Source: Neopusillimonas maritima (lineage in GTDB: Bacteria > Pseudomonadota > Gammaproteobacteria > Burkholderiales > Burkholderiaceae_B). From it: DNA of 64,000 bases. The stretch spans positions 126,337 through 190,336 of the forward strand of contig NZ_NQOU01000001.1 of NCBI RefSeq assembly GCF_003576595.1, written 5' to 3'. The translations under genes and the position numbers were made by a program. Below the pieces are notes generated by a model. The model did no database searches and was not told the origin of the DNA. It saw only the letters and a program-made list of their open reading frames with translations. Shown one piece after another: positions 42,873 to 51,539 of the stretch; within the stretch, counting starts at the first letter, position 1; each line of letters starts with the position of its first letter.

Positions 42873-43839
42873 TGTCACCCCTTCTTTGGCCGCCGCCAAT
42901 AACGGGAACTGGCAAACTGTGCGCCGCTGGGCCCGTGCGATAGCCCCCGTTGCGCAGGTAAGCATTGTGCAGCACTGGCCCGGTGACGATACCTCGGCCG
43001 AAGAAAGCGATGTTCTAATCGCGCTGCATGCGCGGCGCTCGGCGCCATCCATATCCAATTGGTATGCTCGCCATGGTTCGCGCGGTCTGGCCGTTATTAT
43101 GGCTGGTACCGATTTATATCGCGACATAAACTACGACCCCGACGCGCAACGGTCACTGCAACAGGCGCACAGCCTGGTAGTGTTGCAAGAAAAAGCACCC
43201 GAGGCATTAGCTCCGGCCGAACGAAAAAAAACGCGCCTCATTTTTCAATCCACTTCCTTACGCAAACCCCTGGCCAAAACAACAAAACACTTAAGGGTCC
43301 TAATGGTGGGGCATTTGCGCCCGGAAAAAGCGCCGCATACCCTCTTCCAGGTGACACGCCTTTTGAAAACCCATCCGGATATCTATATTGATCACATCGG
43401 CAAAGTGTTGGACCCTGCGCTGGGTGAAGCTGCACAGCAAACCATGCTTGAGGCGCCAAACTACCGCTGGATAGCCGGTTTACCCCATGACACAGTGCGA
43501 AGCCGCATTCAACGTGCGCATTTACTGGTACACACCAGTGAGATGGAGGGCGGCGCACATGTCGTTATGGAGGCCGTGAACAGCGGGACACCCGTTTTAG
43601 CCTCGGATGTTGACGGCAATATCGGCATGCTGGGGAAGAACTATCAAGGCTACTTCCCATTCAACAACGCCAATGTGCTGGCTGAAAGCATTAAAGAATG
43701 CCGCGCAACGCAAAGCGATGAAAATGGCTTGTTGAATGTATTAAGCGAGCAATGTCGTGACCGGGCCAAACTGTTCGACCCGAAAGTTGAACAACACGCG
43801 ATCCAAACACTGGTTAAAGACTTACTCGGAGTGTCCTGA
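42835..43839 (+). CDS. senB: SenB, selenosugar synthase (GT-B glycosyltransferase)
   Basis: 334 residues of the GT4-like GT-B fold. The N-terminal Rossmann strand is KVTIVTPSLAAANNGNWQTV, the linker domain has VLMVGHLRPEKAPHTLF, and the donor-site motif is EMEGGAHVVMEAVNSGTPVLAS with the paired Glu residues. SenB uses selenophosphate and a UDP-sugar to make a selenosugar, so it depends on the SelD encoded directly behind: its TGA is followed at once by the selD ATG. The ribosome site before the chosen ATG is weak; a TTG at 42796 is the only upstream alternative. Without the neighbours it would be called only a glycosyltransferase. Confidence 0.85.
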   Translation: MALNSNQKPKVTIVTPSLAAANNGNWQTVRRWARAIAPVAQVSIVQHWPGDDTSAEESDVLIALHARRSAPSISNWYARHGSRGLAVIMAGTDLYRDINYDPDAQRSLQQAHSLVVLQEKAPEALAPAERKKTRLIFQSTSLRKPLAKTTKHLRVLMVGHLRPEKAPHTLFQVTRLLKTHPDIYIDHIGKVLDPALGEAAQQTMLEAPNYRWIAGLPHDTVRSRIQRAHLLVHTSEMEGGAHVVMEAVNSGTPVLASDVDGNIGMLGKNYQGYFPFNNANVLAESIKECRATQSDENGLLNVLSEQCRDRAKLFDPKVEQHAIQTLVKDLLGVS

Positions 43840-46116
43840 ATGCAGCAAGCGTCTTCCCCCGTGGTACGCGATATTGTTTTGGTGGGCGGTGGCCACAGCC
43901 ATGTGATGGTGCTGCGTATGTTCGCCATGAGGCCCATGCCAGGTGTTCGCCTGACGGTCATTTGCACCGATACCGACACCCCTTATTCCGGCATGTTGCC
44001 TGGCTATGTAGCCGGCCATTACAGCTACGACGACGTGCACATCGACATACGAAAACTGGCCGAGTTTGCCGGCGCACGCTATTTCAAAGATGAAGTCACC
44101 GGCATTGAGCGCAATATGCAACGCGTATTATGTCGCAACCGGCCAGCGGTGCCGTACGATGTGTTGTCGATTAATGTGGGTGCAACACCCGCCGTTCATG
44201 CCGTACCTGGGGCGCCTGAATACAGCATTCCCGTTAAACCTATCCGGCATTTCAATGAACGCTGGCTGGCTTTGCTGGGCCGAATGCAGGAACGAACGCA
44301 ACCCACAACTATCGCCGTGGTGGGTGCAGGCGCAGGTGGTGTCGAGCTCACACTAGCCATACAGCACCGTTTAAAGCATGAAATGGCGAAATGGGGGCAA
44401 CCGGCCAATGCCGTGCAGTTCCACCTGTTTTCAGCCGACCCCGTTATTTTGCCTACCCACAACGCGCGTGTACGCGCCGCGTTTATGCGCACACTGCAAG
44501 CGCGGGATGTCAAAGTTCATACCTGCGCCAAAGTTACCCGCCTGGACAAAGATTGCTTGCATACAGAAAACGGCGACACATTCGCCACGCATGAAACGTT
44601 CTGGGTAACACAAGCCACGGGCCCTGCATGGTTAAAAGAGACCGGACTGGCGCTTGATGAGAGTAACTTCATCAAGGTGCGTGAAACGCTGCAAACAGAA
44701 ACCGACCCACTGATTTTTGCAGCCGGCGATTGCGTGGCCTTTACCACCCGCCCGTTGGAAAAGGCCGGTGTTTTCGCAGTGCGCATGGGTAAACCGCTGA
44801 ACCATAATTTACGCCGCTCCCTCGAGCAAAAGCCTTTGATACCCTATCGGCCACAACAAAAATGGCTGGCACTCATCAGCACAGGCGACCAACATGCGAT
44901 TGCCTCGCGGGGCGCGCTCTATGCCAAAGGCAACTGGGTCTGGCGCTGGAAAGATCAAATCGACCGCCGCTTTATGCGCAAGTTCAATGAACTTGATCCG
45001 GCCATGTCGAGCCAGACAGAAGCTGCACAAACCCCTATTCCGTTAAAACAGGAAGAACAAACCCAGGCCATTTCGGCGATTGCCATGCGTTGTGGCGGCT
45101 GCGGTGCCAAAGTGGGCGCCGGCGTTTTATCCAGCGCACTGGCCAATATTGAACCCCTTAATCGGCTGGAGGTTCTTATAGGCCTGCATGCGCCCGACGA
45201 CGCGGCGGTGGTGAAAGTGCCCCCCGGCAAAGCCATGGTGCACACCGTGGATTTTTTTCGTGCCTTCATCAACGACCCTTACTTGTTCGGCCGTATTGCG
45301 GCCAACCATGCCCTGGGTGATGTTTTTGCCATGGGGGGCGAGGCCTTGTCGGCTACCGCCGTGGCCACCGTTCCCCCGGGCCTTGAGTCTAAAGTGGAAG
45401 ACACGGTTTTCCAAATGATGAAAGGCGCGGTGGAGGTACTGAATGAAGCCGGCTGTGCACTGGTAGGCGGCCACACCGGTGAAGGGCAAGAATTGGCCTT
45501 GGGGTTCGCGGTTAACGGTGTTGTGAACGAATCGCTTGAAGGCGTTTTAACCAAGGGCGCCATGCGCCCGGGTGATGTACTGGTTCTAACCAAGCCCATT
45601 GGCACCGGCACCTTGTTTGCCGCCCATGCCCAATTAAAAGCAAAAGGCCGCTGGATCGACAACGCCCTAACCTATATGCAGATGTCGAACCGATTGGCCG
45701 TGCCCTGCTTAATCGAGCACGGTGCCACCGCGTGCACCGACTTAACCGGCTTTGGCCTCTTGGGCCACCTGGTGGAAATGACGCGCCCCTCGGGGGTGGA
45801 TGCAGAACTTAACCTGGACGCCCTGCCAATTTTGGAAGGCGCCGCAGAAACGGCCGCCCTGGGTATTCTAAGTTCGCTGCAACCAGCCAACGTACGCCTG
45901 CGCCGGGCGTTGCAAAACCAAGAAGCCGCCGTTTCGCACCCTAACTACCCACTTATTTTCGACCCGCAAACTGCAGGCGGATTATTAGCCAGTGTGCCGG
46001 CAGAACACGCCGATGCCGCCATCGCGGCGCTTCAAGCCTTGGGATATCCTGCCGTAAAAATTGGGCGCATTCTTGCGCAAGGAGAGGCACTGGCGCCGAT
46101 TAAACTAATTCTTTAG
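43840..46116 (+). CDS. selD: Selenophosphate synthase fused to NADH-dehydrogenase-like flavoprotein (SelD/SenC)
   Basis: 758 residues in two parts. Residues ~1-385 are a pyridine nucleotide-disulfide oxidoreductase fold (DIVLVGGGHSHVMVL, AVVGAGAGGVELTLA, FAAGDCVAF), NDH-2-like. Residues ~405-758 are SelD: CGGCGAKV with the catalytic Cys in the position of E. coli Cys17 and the essential Lys three residues on (E. coli Cys19 is Ala here), then DDAAVV, HTVDFFRAFI, ANHALGDVFAMG, GGHTGEGQELALGF and DPQTAGGLL. It makes selenophosphate from selenide and ATP; the flavoprotein part may supply reducing power. It follows senB with no gap, so it acts as SenC of the selenoneine set. The 3' end overlaps the convergent kinase gene by 12 bases. 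Confidence 0.92.
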   Translation: MQQASSPVVRDIVLVGGGHSHVMVLRMFAMRPMPGVRLTVICTDTDTPYSGMLPGYVAGHYSYDDVHIDIRKLAEFAGARYFKDEVTGIERNMQRVLCRNRPAVPYDVLSINVGATPAVHAVPGAPEYSIPVKPIRHFNERWLALLGRMQERTQPTTIAVVGAGAGGVELTLAIQHRLKHEMAKWGQPANAVQFHLFSADPVILPTHNARVRAAFMRTLQARDVKVHTCAKVTRLDKDCLHTENGDTFATHETFWVTQATGPAWLKETGLALDESNFIKVRETLQTETDPLIFAAGDCVAFTTRPLEKAGVFAVRMGKPLNHNLRRSLEQKPLIPYRPQQKWLALISTGDQHAIASRGALYAKGNWVWRWKDQIDRRFMRKFNELDPAMSSQTEAAQTPIPLKQEEQTQAISAIAMRCGGCGAKVGAGVLSSALANIEPLNRLEVLIGLHAPDDAAVVKVPPGKAMVHTVDFFRAFINDPYLFGRIAANHALGDVFAMGGEALSATAVATVPPGLESKVEDTVFQMMKGAVEVLNEAGCALVGGHTGEGQELALGFAVNGVVNESLEGVLTKGAMRPGDVLVLTKPIGTGTLFAAHAQLKAKGRWIDNALTYMQMSNRLAVPCLIEHGATACTDLTGFGLLGHLVEMTRPSGVDAELNLDALPILEGAAETAALGILSSLQPANVRLRRALQNQEAAVSHPNYPLIFDPQTAGGLLASVPAEHADAAIAALQALGYPAVKIGRILAQGEALAPIKLIL

Positions 46117-47514
46117 TGATTTTGATGAGGCAGCGGGTAGCGTCAATTCAACACCTAAGCCACCATGCCCAGATGTGTAGGCACTAACCTGCCCGCCATA
46201 ACTTTGCACTAAATCGTGCACAATTGATAAGCCTAGTCCCGACCCAGGCGTTTGTTCATCTAATCGAGTGCCTCGCTGGAATACACGCTTTTGATCTGAT
46301 TGGGCGAGGCCTGAACCATCGTCCTCCACGTTAACAACCACCCATCGTTTATCTGCAAGCGACGTCTCGACGATACGAACCCACACCTGCTGCGTCGCCC
46401 ATTTACAAGCGTTATCCAATACATTTCCCAGCACTTCCTGCAAATCATGTGCACTGCCTTGAAATGCAACCTTCGATGAGTCACCCGTTAAATTAAACTG
46501 AACACCCTTGTCTCGATACAACTGCTTAAGGGTACGAACCAACCCGTTCACAACCGGCGCAACCGGCGCACACATACCCGGCGTGCGCGCTATTGAAGCG
46601 GCCCGGGCACGCGCCAAATGATAATCAACGTGGCGCTGAGCCTGCGAAACCTGCTCGCCTACCAGCGTCGCCAATTCGCCATTATTTTGTTGCGCAGCAT
46701 TCGCCAATACCGACAACGGCGTTTTAAGCGCGTGGGCCAAGTTTCCGGCTTGAGTTCGCGCGCGCTGGACAATCTCATCGCTGCTGTGCAACACTTGGTT
46801 GAACTCGTCTACAAGCGGTTGAATCTCAGAGGGGTAGCGGCCAAGAATTTGACGCTCAGCACCGGTACGCACTTTTGTCAGTTCGCGCCGCATACTTATC
46901 AAGGGTTTTAACCCCAACCACAATTGCATGATCGTTGCAGCAATCATACCCAAAACAAGTACTGCCAACGCCGCCATCAGTAAGCGCGTAAATTGCTTTA
47001 ACGGCGCAATAAGTACTTGCTCGTTCACCGCCACGGTTAACTGATAACGCGCCTGCCCCTCCGCCGGCGTGACAACGCGCGACAGCCCATAAAGCTGCGC
47101 CCCTTCACCGGCATCAAAAAGCGCCAGGTTCGGGCTACTTCCTTGCGTTTGCAAATCCGACACCTTAAGCGTCTGATCCCACAAAGAGCGCGAATGCGCT
47201 ACAACCGGAAGGTCAGCCACGTTGCCGGACAACTTATTTGCCTGCCAATACAAGCCTGAAAGCGGTTGCTCAAACCTGGGATCACTCGGCTCAATAATGA
47301 ACGTCACGTTTTCATTTTCATCCACCGACAAGCCGGCTACCAATTGATTCATATAAACACGTAACTCTGAAGCCAACTGGCGTTCAAGGTGCTGGCGAAA
47401 CATGCCATTTAAGCCCCAACCTGCCACAACAACAGTAACAATAATCCAAACAAGCGTTCCCACGAACAGGCGACCGCGCAAGGAATGGCTAACAGCAAGA
47501 AAGCTACGCCTCAT
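46105..47514 (-). CDS. Sensor histidine kinase (PhoQ/QseC-like)
   Basis: 469-residue inner-membrane kinase: membrane helix near 15-37, a periplasmic domain (about 38-170), second helix near 172-195, HAMP, HisKA with NLAHALKTPLSVLA, and HATPase with NVLDNACKWA, VEDDGSGL and GSGLGLSIV. It begins in an ATGA overlap with the regulator gene and ends antisense to the last codons of selD. Together with the regulator and a PepSY protein it forms one leftward unit. Confidence 0.92.
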   Translation of the reverse strand: MRRSFLAVSHSLRGRLFVGTLVWIIVTVVVAGWGLNGMFRQHLERQLASELRVYMNQLVAGLSVDENENVTFIIEPSDPRFEQPLSGLYWQANKLSGNVADLPVVAHSRSLWDQTLKVSDLQTQGSSPNLALFDAGEGAQLYGLSRVVTPAEGQARYQLTVAVNEQVLIAPLKQFTRLLMAALAVLVLGMIAATIMQLWLGLKPLISMRRELTKVRTGAERQILGRYPSEIQPLVDEFNQVLHSSDEIVQRARTQAGNLAHALKTPLSVLANAAQQNNGELATLVGEQVSQAQRHVDYHLARARAASIARTPGMCAPVAPVVNGLVRTLKQLYRDKGVQFNLTGDSSKVAFQGSAHDLQEVLGNVLDNACKWATQQVWVRIVETSLADKRWVVVNVEDDGSGLAQSDQKRVFQRGTRLDEQTPGSGLGLSIVHDLVQSYGGQVSAYTSGHGGLGVELTLPAASSKSLKN

Positions 47515-48182
47515 TCAGGCGCCTCGTTAATGCGATATCCCAGCCCACGGACAGTCTCAATGGTATTTGGCGGCAACTTTTTTCTTAGGCGTCCTATAAA
47601 AACGTCAATCGTATTTGAGTCACGGTCGAAATCTTGCGCGTAAATATGCTCAATTAAACTTGACCGCGAAACAATCTCGCCCGCATGCTGCACTAAACTG
47701 GCCAGAACCCGATATTCGTGAGCCGTAAGACTTAATGGAACGCCGTTTACGGACACCCTTGCCGAACGCGTATCCAGCAAAATCGAGCCGCACTGCCATT
47801 GAGCGCTGGCATGTTTGCCGTTTCGGCGAATCAGGGCACGAATGCGGGCAAGCAACTCTTCCATGTGAAACGGCTTGGTCAAATAGTCATCGGCCCCTGC
47901 ATCGATACCACTTACCTTTTCGTCCCAACCATCGCGCGCCGTTAGTACCAAAACCGGCATATTTTGCCCGTGAGCACGCCATTTTCGTAGGACGGTCAGG
48001 CCGTCCAGAACCGGCAAGCCCAAGTCCAAAACGACGGCATCATAAGATTCGGTGTCACCTTTGAAATGGGCATCCTCACCATCGCAGGCAACATCCACTG
48101 CATAACCTGCGCCGCACAACGCCTGCTCCAACTGACTTGCAAGCGCGGGATCATCTTCAACAACCAACAAACGCATAGTCAT
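47511..48182 (-). CDS. OmpR-family response regulator
   Basis: 223 residues: receiver (VVEDDPAL, phospho-Asp in VVLDLGLPVLDG, LVLTARDG, LTKPF) and winged-helix domain with DSNTIDVFIGRLRKKL and RGLGYRI. It overlaps the PepSY gene upstream and the kinase downstream by four bases each. The direct repeats TGAAC-N6-TGAAC in the PepSY-PepSY intergenic region have the 11-bp period expected for its binding site. Confidence 0.93.
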   Translation of the reverse strand: MTMRLLVVEDDPALASQLEQALCGAGYAVDVACDGEDAHFKGDTESYDAVVLDLGLPVLDGLTVLRKWRAHGQNMPVLVLTARDGWDEKVSGIDAGADDYLTKPFHMEELLARIRALIRRNGKHASAQWQCGSILLDTRSARVSVNGVPLSLTAHEYRVLASLVQHAGEIVSRSSLIEHIYAQDFDRDSNTIDVFIGRLRKKLPPNTIETVRGLGYRINEAPE

Positions 48183-48520
48183 TCTTTCCCATACCGAATA
48201 TTTCGACCTTTCGCTTTAAGCACCTCACCGTTTACTGCGTCAACTTCGAGTTTCAAAATAGTGCCCGCCGGCTGAAGCAACTTTATCTCATACAAATAAA
48301 GCCCGTCGTCTTCTTCAAATTCTATTTCAACCGGTTCTCCCGGAAAATCGCGACTGACCTTATCCAGCACATCGCGCAAAGAGAGTACTTTCCCGTCGAG
48401 CAATGCTTTCCGGGCGCGATCATGATCATCACGCTCACTATCCGCAAAGCTAAGCAACGGAAAGATCGATGTCGTTGCCGCAAACACCACGACAAGAAAC
48501 GCTGTTTTAAAAGACCGCAT
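48179..48520 (-). CDS. PepSY-domain periplasmic protein (first of a divergent pair)
   Basis: 113 residues with a signal peptide (AFLVVVFAATTSIFPLLSFA) and a PepSY domain (about 45-105, VEIEFEEDDGLYLYEIKLL and VDAVNGEVLKAKGR). First gene of the unit PepSY-regulator-kinase, so it is a likely periplasmic modulator of the kinase. Divergent from a second PepSY gene across a shared control region. Confidence 0.88.
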   Translation of the reverse strand: MRSFKTAFLVVVFAATTSIFPLLSFADSERDDHDRARKALLDGKVLSLRDVLDKVSRDFPGEPVEIEFEEDDGLYLYEIKLLQPAGTILKLEVDAVNGEVLKAKGRNIRYGKE

Positions 48521-48569
48521 TGTTCATGCCCTTGTAGTAACTATACGTACGGTTTTATTACATACAACA

Positions 48570-48606
48570 TGAACAGAACATGAACGCCGGCTTCATGTTT
48601 TGTTCA
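48570..48606. promoter_or_regulatory. Inverted repeat of direct-repeat half-sites between the PepSY genes
   Basis: Two 15-base arms, TGAACAGAACATGAA (48570-48584) and TTCATGTTTTGTTCA (48592-48606), match as an inverted repeat at 14 of 15 positions around CGCCGGC. Each arm itself contains two TGAA(C) units 11 bases apart, the spacing used by OmpR-family dimers. It lies 50 bases before the left gene and 63 before the right one, so one regulator could act in both directions. Confidence 0.6.
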
Positions 48607-48669
48607 CAGCACCATAACCACAATAGCAACTGTTTTCGGATTGGCCGAATTCTTTATCAGGAGAAAGTT

Positions 48670-49002
48670 ATGTTCAAAGGTTTACGTAAACTCGCTATTG
48701 TTACCACCCTTGGCAGTGCCGGCATAGTTGCTCTAGGCCTTCCCGCCTATGCGCAAAATAATGTAAATGCGTCACAAACATCAAGCGTTTCAGAACAAGC
48801 GCAAAAAAAATGGCTTGATATGCGCGATATTTTGTCCCGCGTGGAGTTGGCCGGATACACCGATATTAGTGAAGTTGAGAAAGAAAGCAGTGGTTACGAG
48901 GTAAAAGCCCGGAATCAACGTGGAGAAAGGGTAAAGCTATACGTCGAGCCCATTAGCGGAAACATTATCAACGAAAAGCGGCGCGATGAAGATCACGACT
49001 AA
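48670..49002 (+). CDS. PepSY-domain periplasmic protein (second of the pair)
   Basis: 110 residues: signal peptide (VTTLGSAGIVALGLPAYA, cleavage before QNN) and a PepSY-like domain (WLDMRDILSRVELAGYTDI, YEVKARNQRGERVKLYVEPISG). The ATG at 48670 is preceded by AGGAGA at the right distance; a frame extending 90 bases left covers the control region and is not used. It ends 76 bases before the ferric-reductase-like gene, with a hairpin between. Confidence 0.88.
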   Translation: MFKGLRKLAIVTTLGSAGIVALGLPAYAQNNVNASQTSSVSEQAQKKWLDMRDILSRVELAGYTDISEVEKESSGYEVKARNQRGERVKLYVEPISGNIINEKRRDEDHD

Positions 49003-49043
49003 TTCGCCGCTGACGCTCTGAAAACCTCACTTTGCCAAATCAA

Positions 49044-49068
49044 AAAGCCCCCGCTGAGACGGGGGCTT
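49044..49068. terminator. GC-rich hairpin between PepSY gene and ferric-reductase-like gene
   Basis: AAGCCCCCG and CGGGGGCTT with loop CTGAGA, ending 10 bases before the next ATG. On the plus strand no T-run follows (TAAAGC), so it could act as an attenuating or processing hairpin; on the minus strand a TTTTT run follows, but no minus-strand gene would use it. Confidence 0.5.
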
Positions 49069-49078
49069 AAAGCAAAAC

Positions 49079-50404
49079 ATGAAAACCAAACCAGCCATTT
49101 TTCTCTTAATCGCGACATTAACCCTTGCATGGTCATGGAATGCTCTCTACTTGTCTCAGTTATCAGGAGACGGTTTATGGGTCATTCGTCAACTTGGAAT
49201 GTATCTAACAGGGCAACTATCCATTGCCTTGATGTCTGTTTCCATGATTCTGGCAACGCGGCCTGTGTGGCTTGAATCACTGTTTAATGGCATGGACAAA
49301 ATCTATGGTTTGCATAAATGGTTGGGCATTACCGGAGCGGGCTTTGCTATCGCGCACTGGCTCTTCAAGGAAGCAGGCGGACCTATTTCAGACCTGGTTG
49401 GTAAAACAGGCCGGCCTAAACTGGCTGTTTTACCTGCCATGCAATGGTTGCACTCTATTGCAAAAGATCTAGGTGAATGGGGCTTTTACATTCTACTTAT
49501 CATGGTCGCGTTAAGCATGTGGAAACTCATCCCCTACCACTTCTGGCGCCGAATCCATAAACTTATTCCAGCGCTATATTTAGTGCTTGTAGTCCATTCC
49601 GTTGCTTTGATGCCCGCAAGTTACTGGGCCAGCGTGAACGGCATGGTTATGGCAGTGTTACTACTTTCAGGCGTCTCAGCTACCTTCATCATATTGGCCA
49701 AACGCATTGGCCATAAACGCACTCATGTGGGACGTGTTGTTATGATTCGCCCCCATGAAAATCAAACACTGGAGGTGGTTTGCGATCCCGGGCCCGACTG
49801 GCGTGGACACACCCCGGGACAATTCGTTTTCTTGACGTTTGATCAAGACGAAGGCGCACACCCTTTTACCATTGCGTCTGCACCAAAAGAGTCGGGCACT
49901 ACGCAACTTACCTTCCATATTAAAGATCTCGGCGACTACACAGCAAAGCTGGCCCAAACACTAAAAATCGATCAGCCTGTTGCTATTGAGGGTCCGTACG
50001 GAAAATTTCAGTGCAATCAAGGCCGAAAAAATGCCTTGCAGGTATGGCTGGCCGCAGGCGTTGGTATCACCCCGTTCCTTGCATGGGTTGAGGCATTAGA
50101 AAACAAAACCCTTAACCGGCCAACCAGCTTGCATTACGTGGTAACGCGGCGGGACGGAAACCACTTTGTGTCGTTACTGGAACAAAAGTGCCGCGAGCTT
50201 ACTAATTTGGAACTCCACGTACACGAAACAAAGACAAAAGGCCGTTTTAACGCCGACACTTTCTTATCTGCGCTATCTCAAGGTAAAGCGATAGACCTCT
50301 GGTTTTGCGGCCCATCAAAACTGGCGAACCATATCCACAAGGCGCTGAAAACACAGGGTTTGTCAAACGTTGACATACATCAGGAATTATTCAATTTTCG
50401 ATAA
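49079..50404 (+). CDS. Ferric-reductase-like transmembrane flavocytochrome
   Basis: 441 residues. The N-terminal half has about six membrane helices with paired His residues suited to two b-haems (LHKWLGITGAGFAIAHW and RIHKLIPALYLVLVVHS). The C-terminal half is an FAD/NAD(P) reductase: HPFTIAS binds flavin, AAGVGITPFLAWV and LWFCGPSKL bind the nucleotide. It belongs to the ferric reductase/NADPH oxidase family, passing electrons across the inner membrane; the acceptor (metal, quinone, oxygen) is unknown. Ribosome site is poor because the upstream hairpin occupies that place. Confidence 0.88.
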   Translation: MKTKPAIFLLIATLTLAWSWNALYLSQLSGDGLWVIRQLGMYLTGQLSIALMSVSMILATRPVWLESLFNGMDKIYGLHKWLGITGAGFAIAHWLFKEAGGPISDLVGKTGRPKLAVLPAMQWLHSIAKDLGEWGFYILLIMVALSMWKLIPYHFWRRIHKLIPALYLVLVVHSVALMPASYWASVNGMVMAVLLLSGVSATFIILAKRIGHKRTHVGRVVMIRPHENQTLEVVCDPGPDWRGHTPGQFVFLTFDQDEGAHPFTIASAPKESGTTQLTFHIKDLGDYTAKLAQTLKIDQPVAIEGPYGKFQCNQGRKNALQVWLAAGVGITPFLAWVEALENKTLNRPTSLHYVVTRRDGNHFVSLLEQKCRELTNLELHVHETKTKGRFNADTFLSALSQGKAIDLWFCGPSKLANHIHKALKTQGLSNVDIHQELFNFR

Positions 50405-50504
50405 TTTAGTACCGAATTGATGTTTTTTTGATATTCATTTGACGATTTTTTGTTGCCCCGGGCGCTATCTTTACCGCACATATCATCACTTTATTGATTG
50501 GACT

Positions 50505-51539
50505 ATGCCGGTGTTTAAAGAATTGCGCTCCCCTCTGAAAAAAAATAACGTCAACGAGAAACTACTGTTGTCCGTTGTCGTACCCGTTTACAACGAAAGA
50601 CAGGCTCTGCCCGTTTTATACCAACGCGTCCAAGCCGTTTTGCAATCTATCCCCATAAAGAATGAGTTGATTCTTGTCGACGACGGCAGCAAAGACGGCA
50701 GTGACGACTGGATTGCAGACCTTGCATTACGTGTGCCCAATGTCCGAGCCGTTCGCTTGAGCCGAAACTTTGGCAAGGAAGCGGCTCTAACGGCGGGCAT
50801 TGACCATGCCAATGGGGACGCAGTCATTATTCTGGATGCAGACCTGCAAGATCCACCTGAACTCATTCCACAGATGCTGCAGGCATGGCACGAGGGAGCC
50901 GATGTTGTCGCCATGAAACGACGTTCCAGAGCCGGGGAAAGCTTTACCAAAAAAACCAGTGCGCATTTTTTTTATCGGCTACTGAACCGCATTAGTGACA
51001 CAGATATTCCGGAGGACACCGGTGATTTCCGGTTAATGAGCCGCAAAGCGGTGAATGCGCTGGCGGCCTTGCCCGAGCGTAACCGCTACATGAAAGGCTT
51101 ATTCGCGTGGATCGGATTGCCGACAACCGTTATTGAGTATGATCGTGCTCCGCGCGCGGCAGGCCAAAGCCAGTGGAATTACTTGAATTTGTTCCATTTG
51201 GCTTTTGAGGGAATCACCTCATTTTCAATTGCTCCGCTTCGTCTGGCCACCCTGGCCGGCGTCACGACCGCGTTACTGGGTATTCTGTTCGCAGGTTGGA
51301 TTGTCATTAAAACCCTGGTGCTAGGCGAACCCACACCCGGTTATCCCTCTCTAATCGCATTAATTACTTTCCTGGGCGGCGTGCAATTAATTTCCATCGG
51401 CCTGCTTGGCGAATACATGGGCAAAACCTACTTCGAGGCGAAACAACGCCCGGTTTATCTGGTGCGTGACGTATTGCAAACGAAGTCTGTCCGTCTGACT
51501 CAAACCCGTACACAAGGACATCAACGTGATGCGGCGTAA
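50505..51539 (+). CDS. Family 2 glycosyltransferase, ArnC/DPM1-like
   Basis: About 344 residues: a cytoplasmic GT-A domain (SVVVPVYNE, LVDDGSKDGS, ILDADLQDPPE) followed by two C-terminal membrane helices (about 250-310). Such enzymes load a sugar onto undecaprenyl phosphate (ArnC, GtrB, LgmA-type). The ATG at 50505 gives the expected N-terminus; a TTG 66 bases earlier is unlikely. It overlaps the next gene by 14 bases, and that gene is an ArnT-like transferase, so the pair probably transfers a sugar to lipid A or another envelope target. Confidence 0.9.
   Translation: MPVFKELRSPLKKNNVNEKLLLSVVVPVYNERQALPVLYQRVQAVLQSIPIKNELILVDDGSKDGSDDWIADLALRVPNVRAVRLSRNFGKEAALTAGIDHANGDAVIILDADLQDPPELIPQMLQAWHEGADVVAMKRRSRAGESFTKKTSAHFFYRLLNRISDTDIPEDTGDFRLMSRKAVNALAALPERNRYMKGLFAWIGLPTTVIEYDRAPRAAGQSQWNYLNLFHLAFEGITSFSIAPLRLATLAGVTTALLGILFAGWIVIKTLVLGEPTPGYPSLIALITFLGGVQLISIGLLGEYMGKTYFEAKQRPVYLVRDVLQTKSVRLTQTRTQGHQRDAA

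Noticed and set aside
42837-43127. A left-pointing frame that would extend SenA by up to 97 residues
   Set aside because: It is antisense to the well-conserved start of senB, carries no recognisable domain and would make SenA much longer than EgtB-like proteins.
50439-50471. Promoter TTGACG...TATCTT before the ArnC-like gene
   Set aside because: The 21-base spacer is too long for a sigma-70 promoter.
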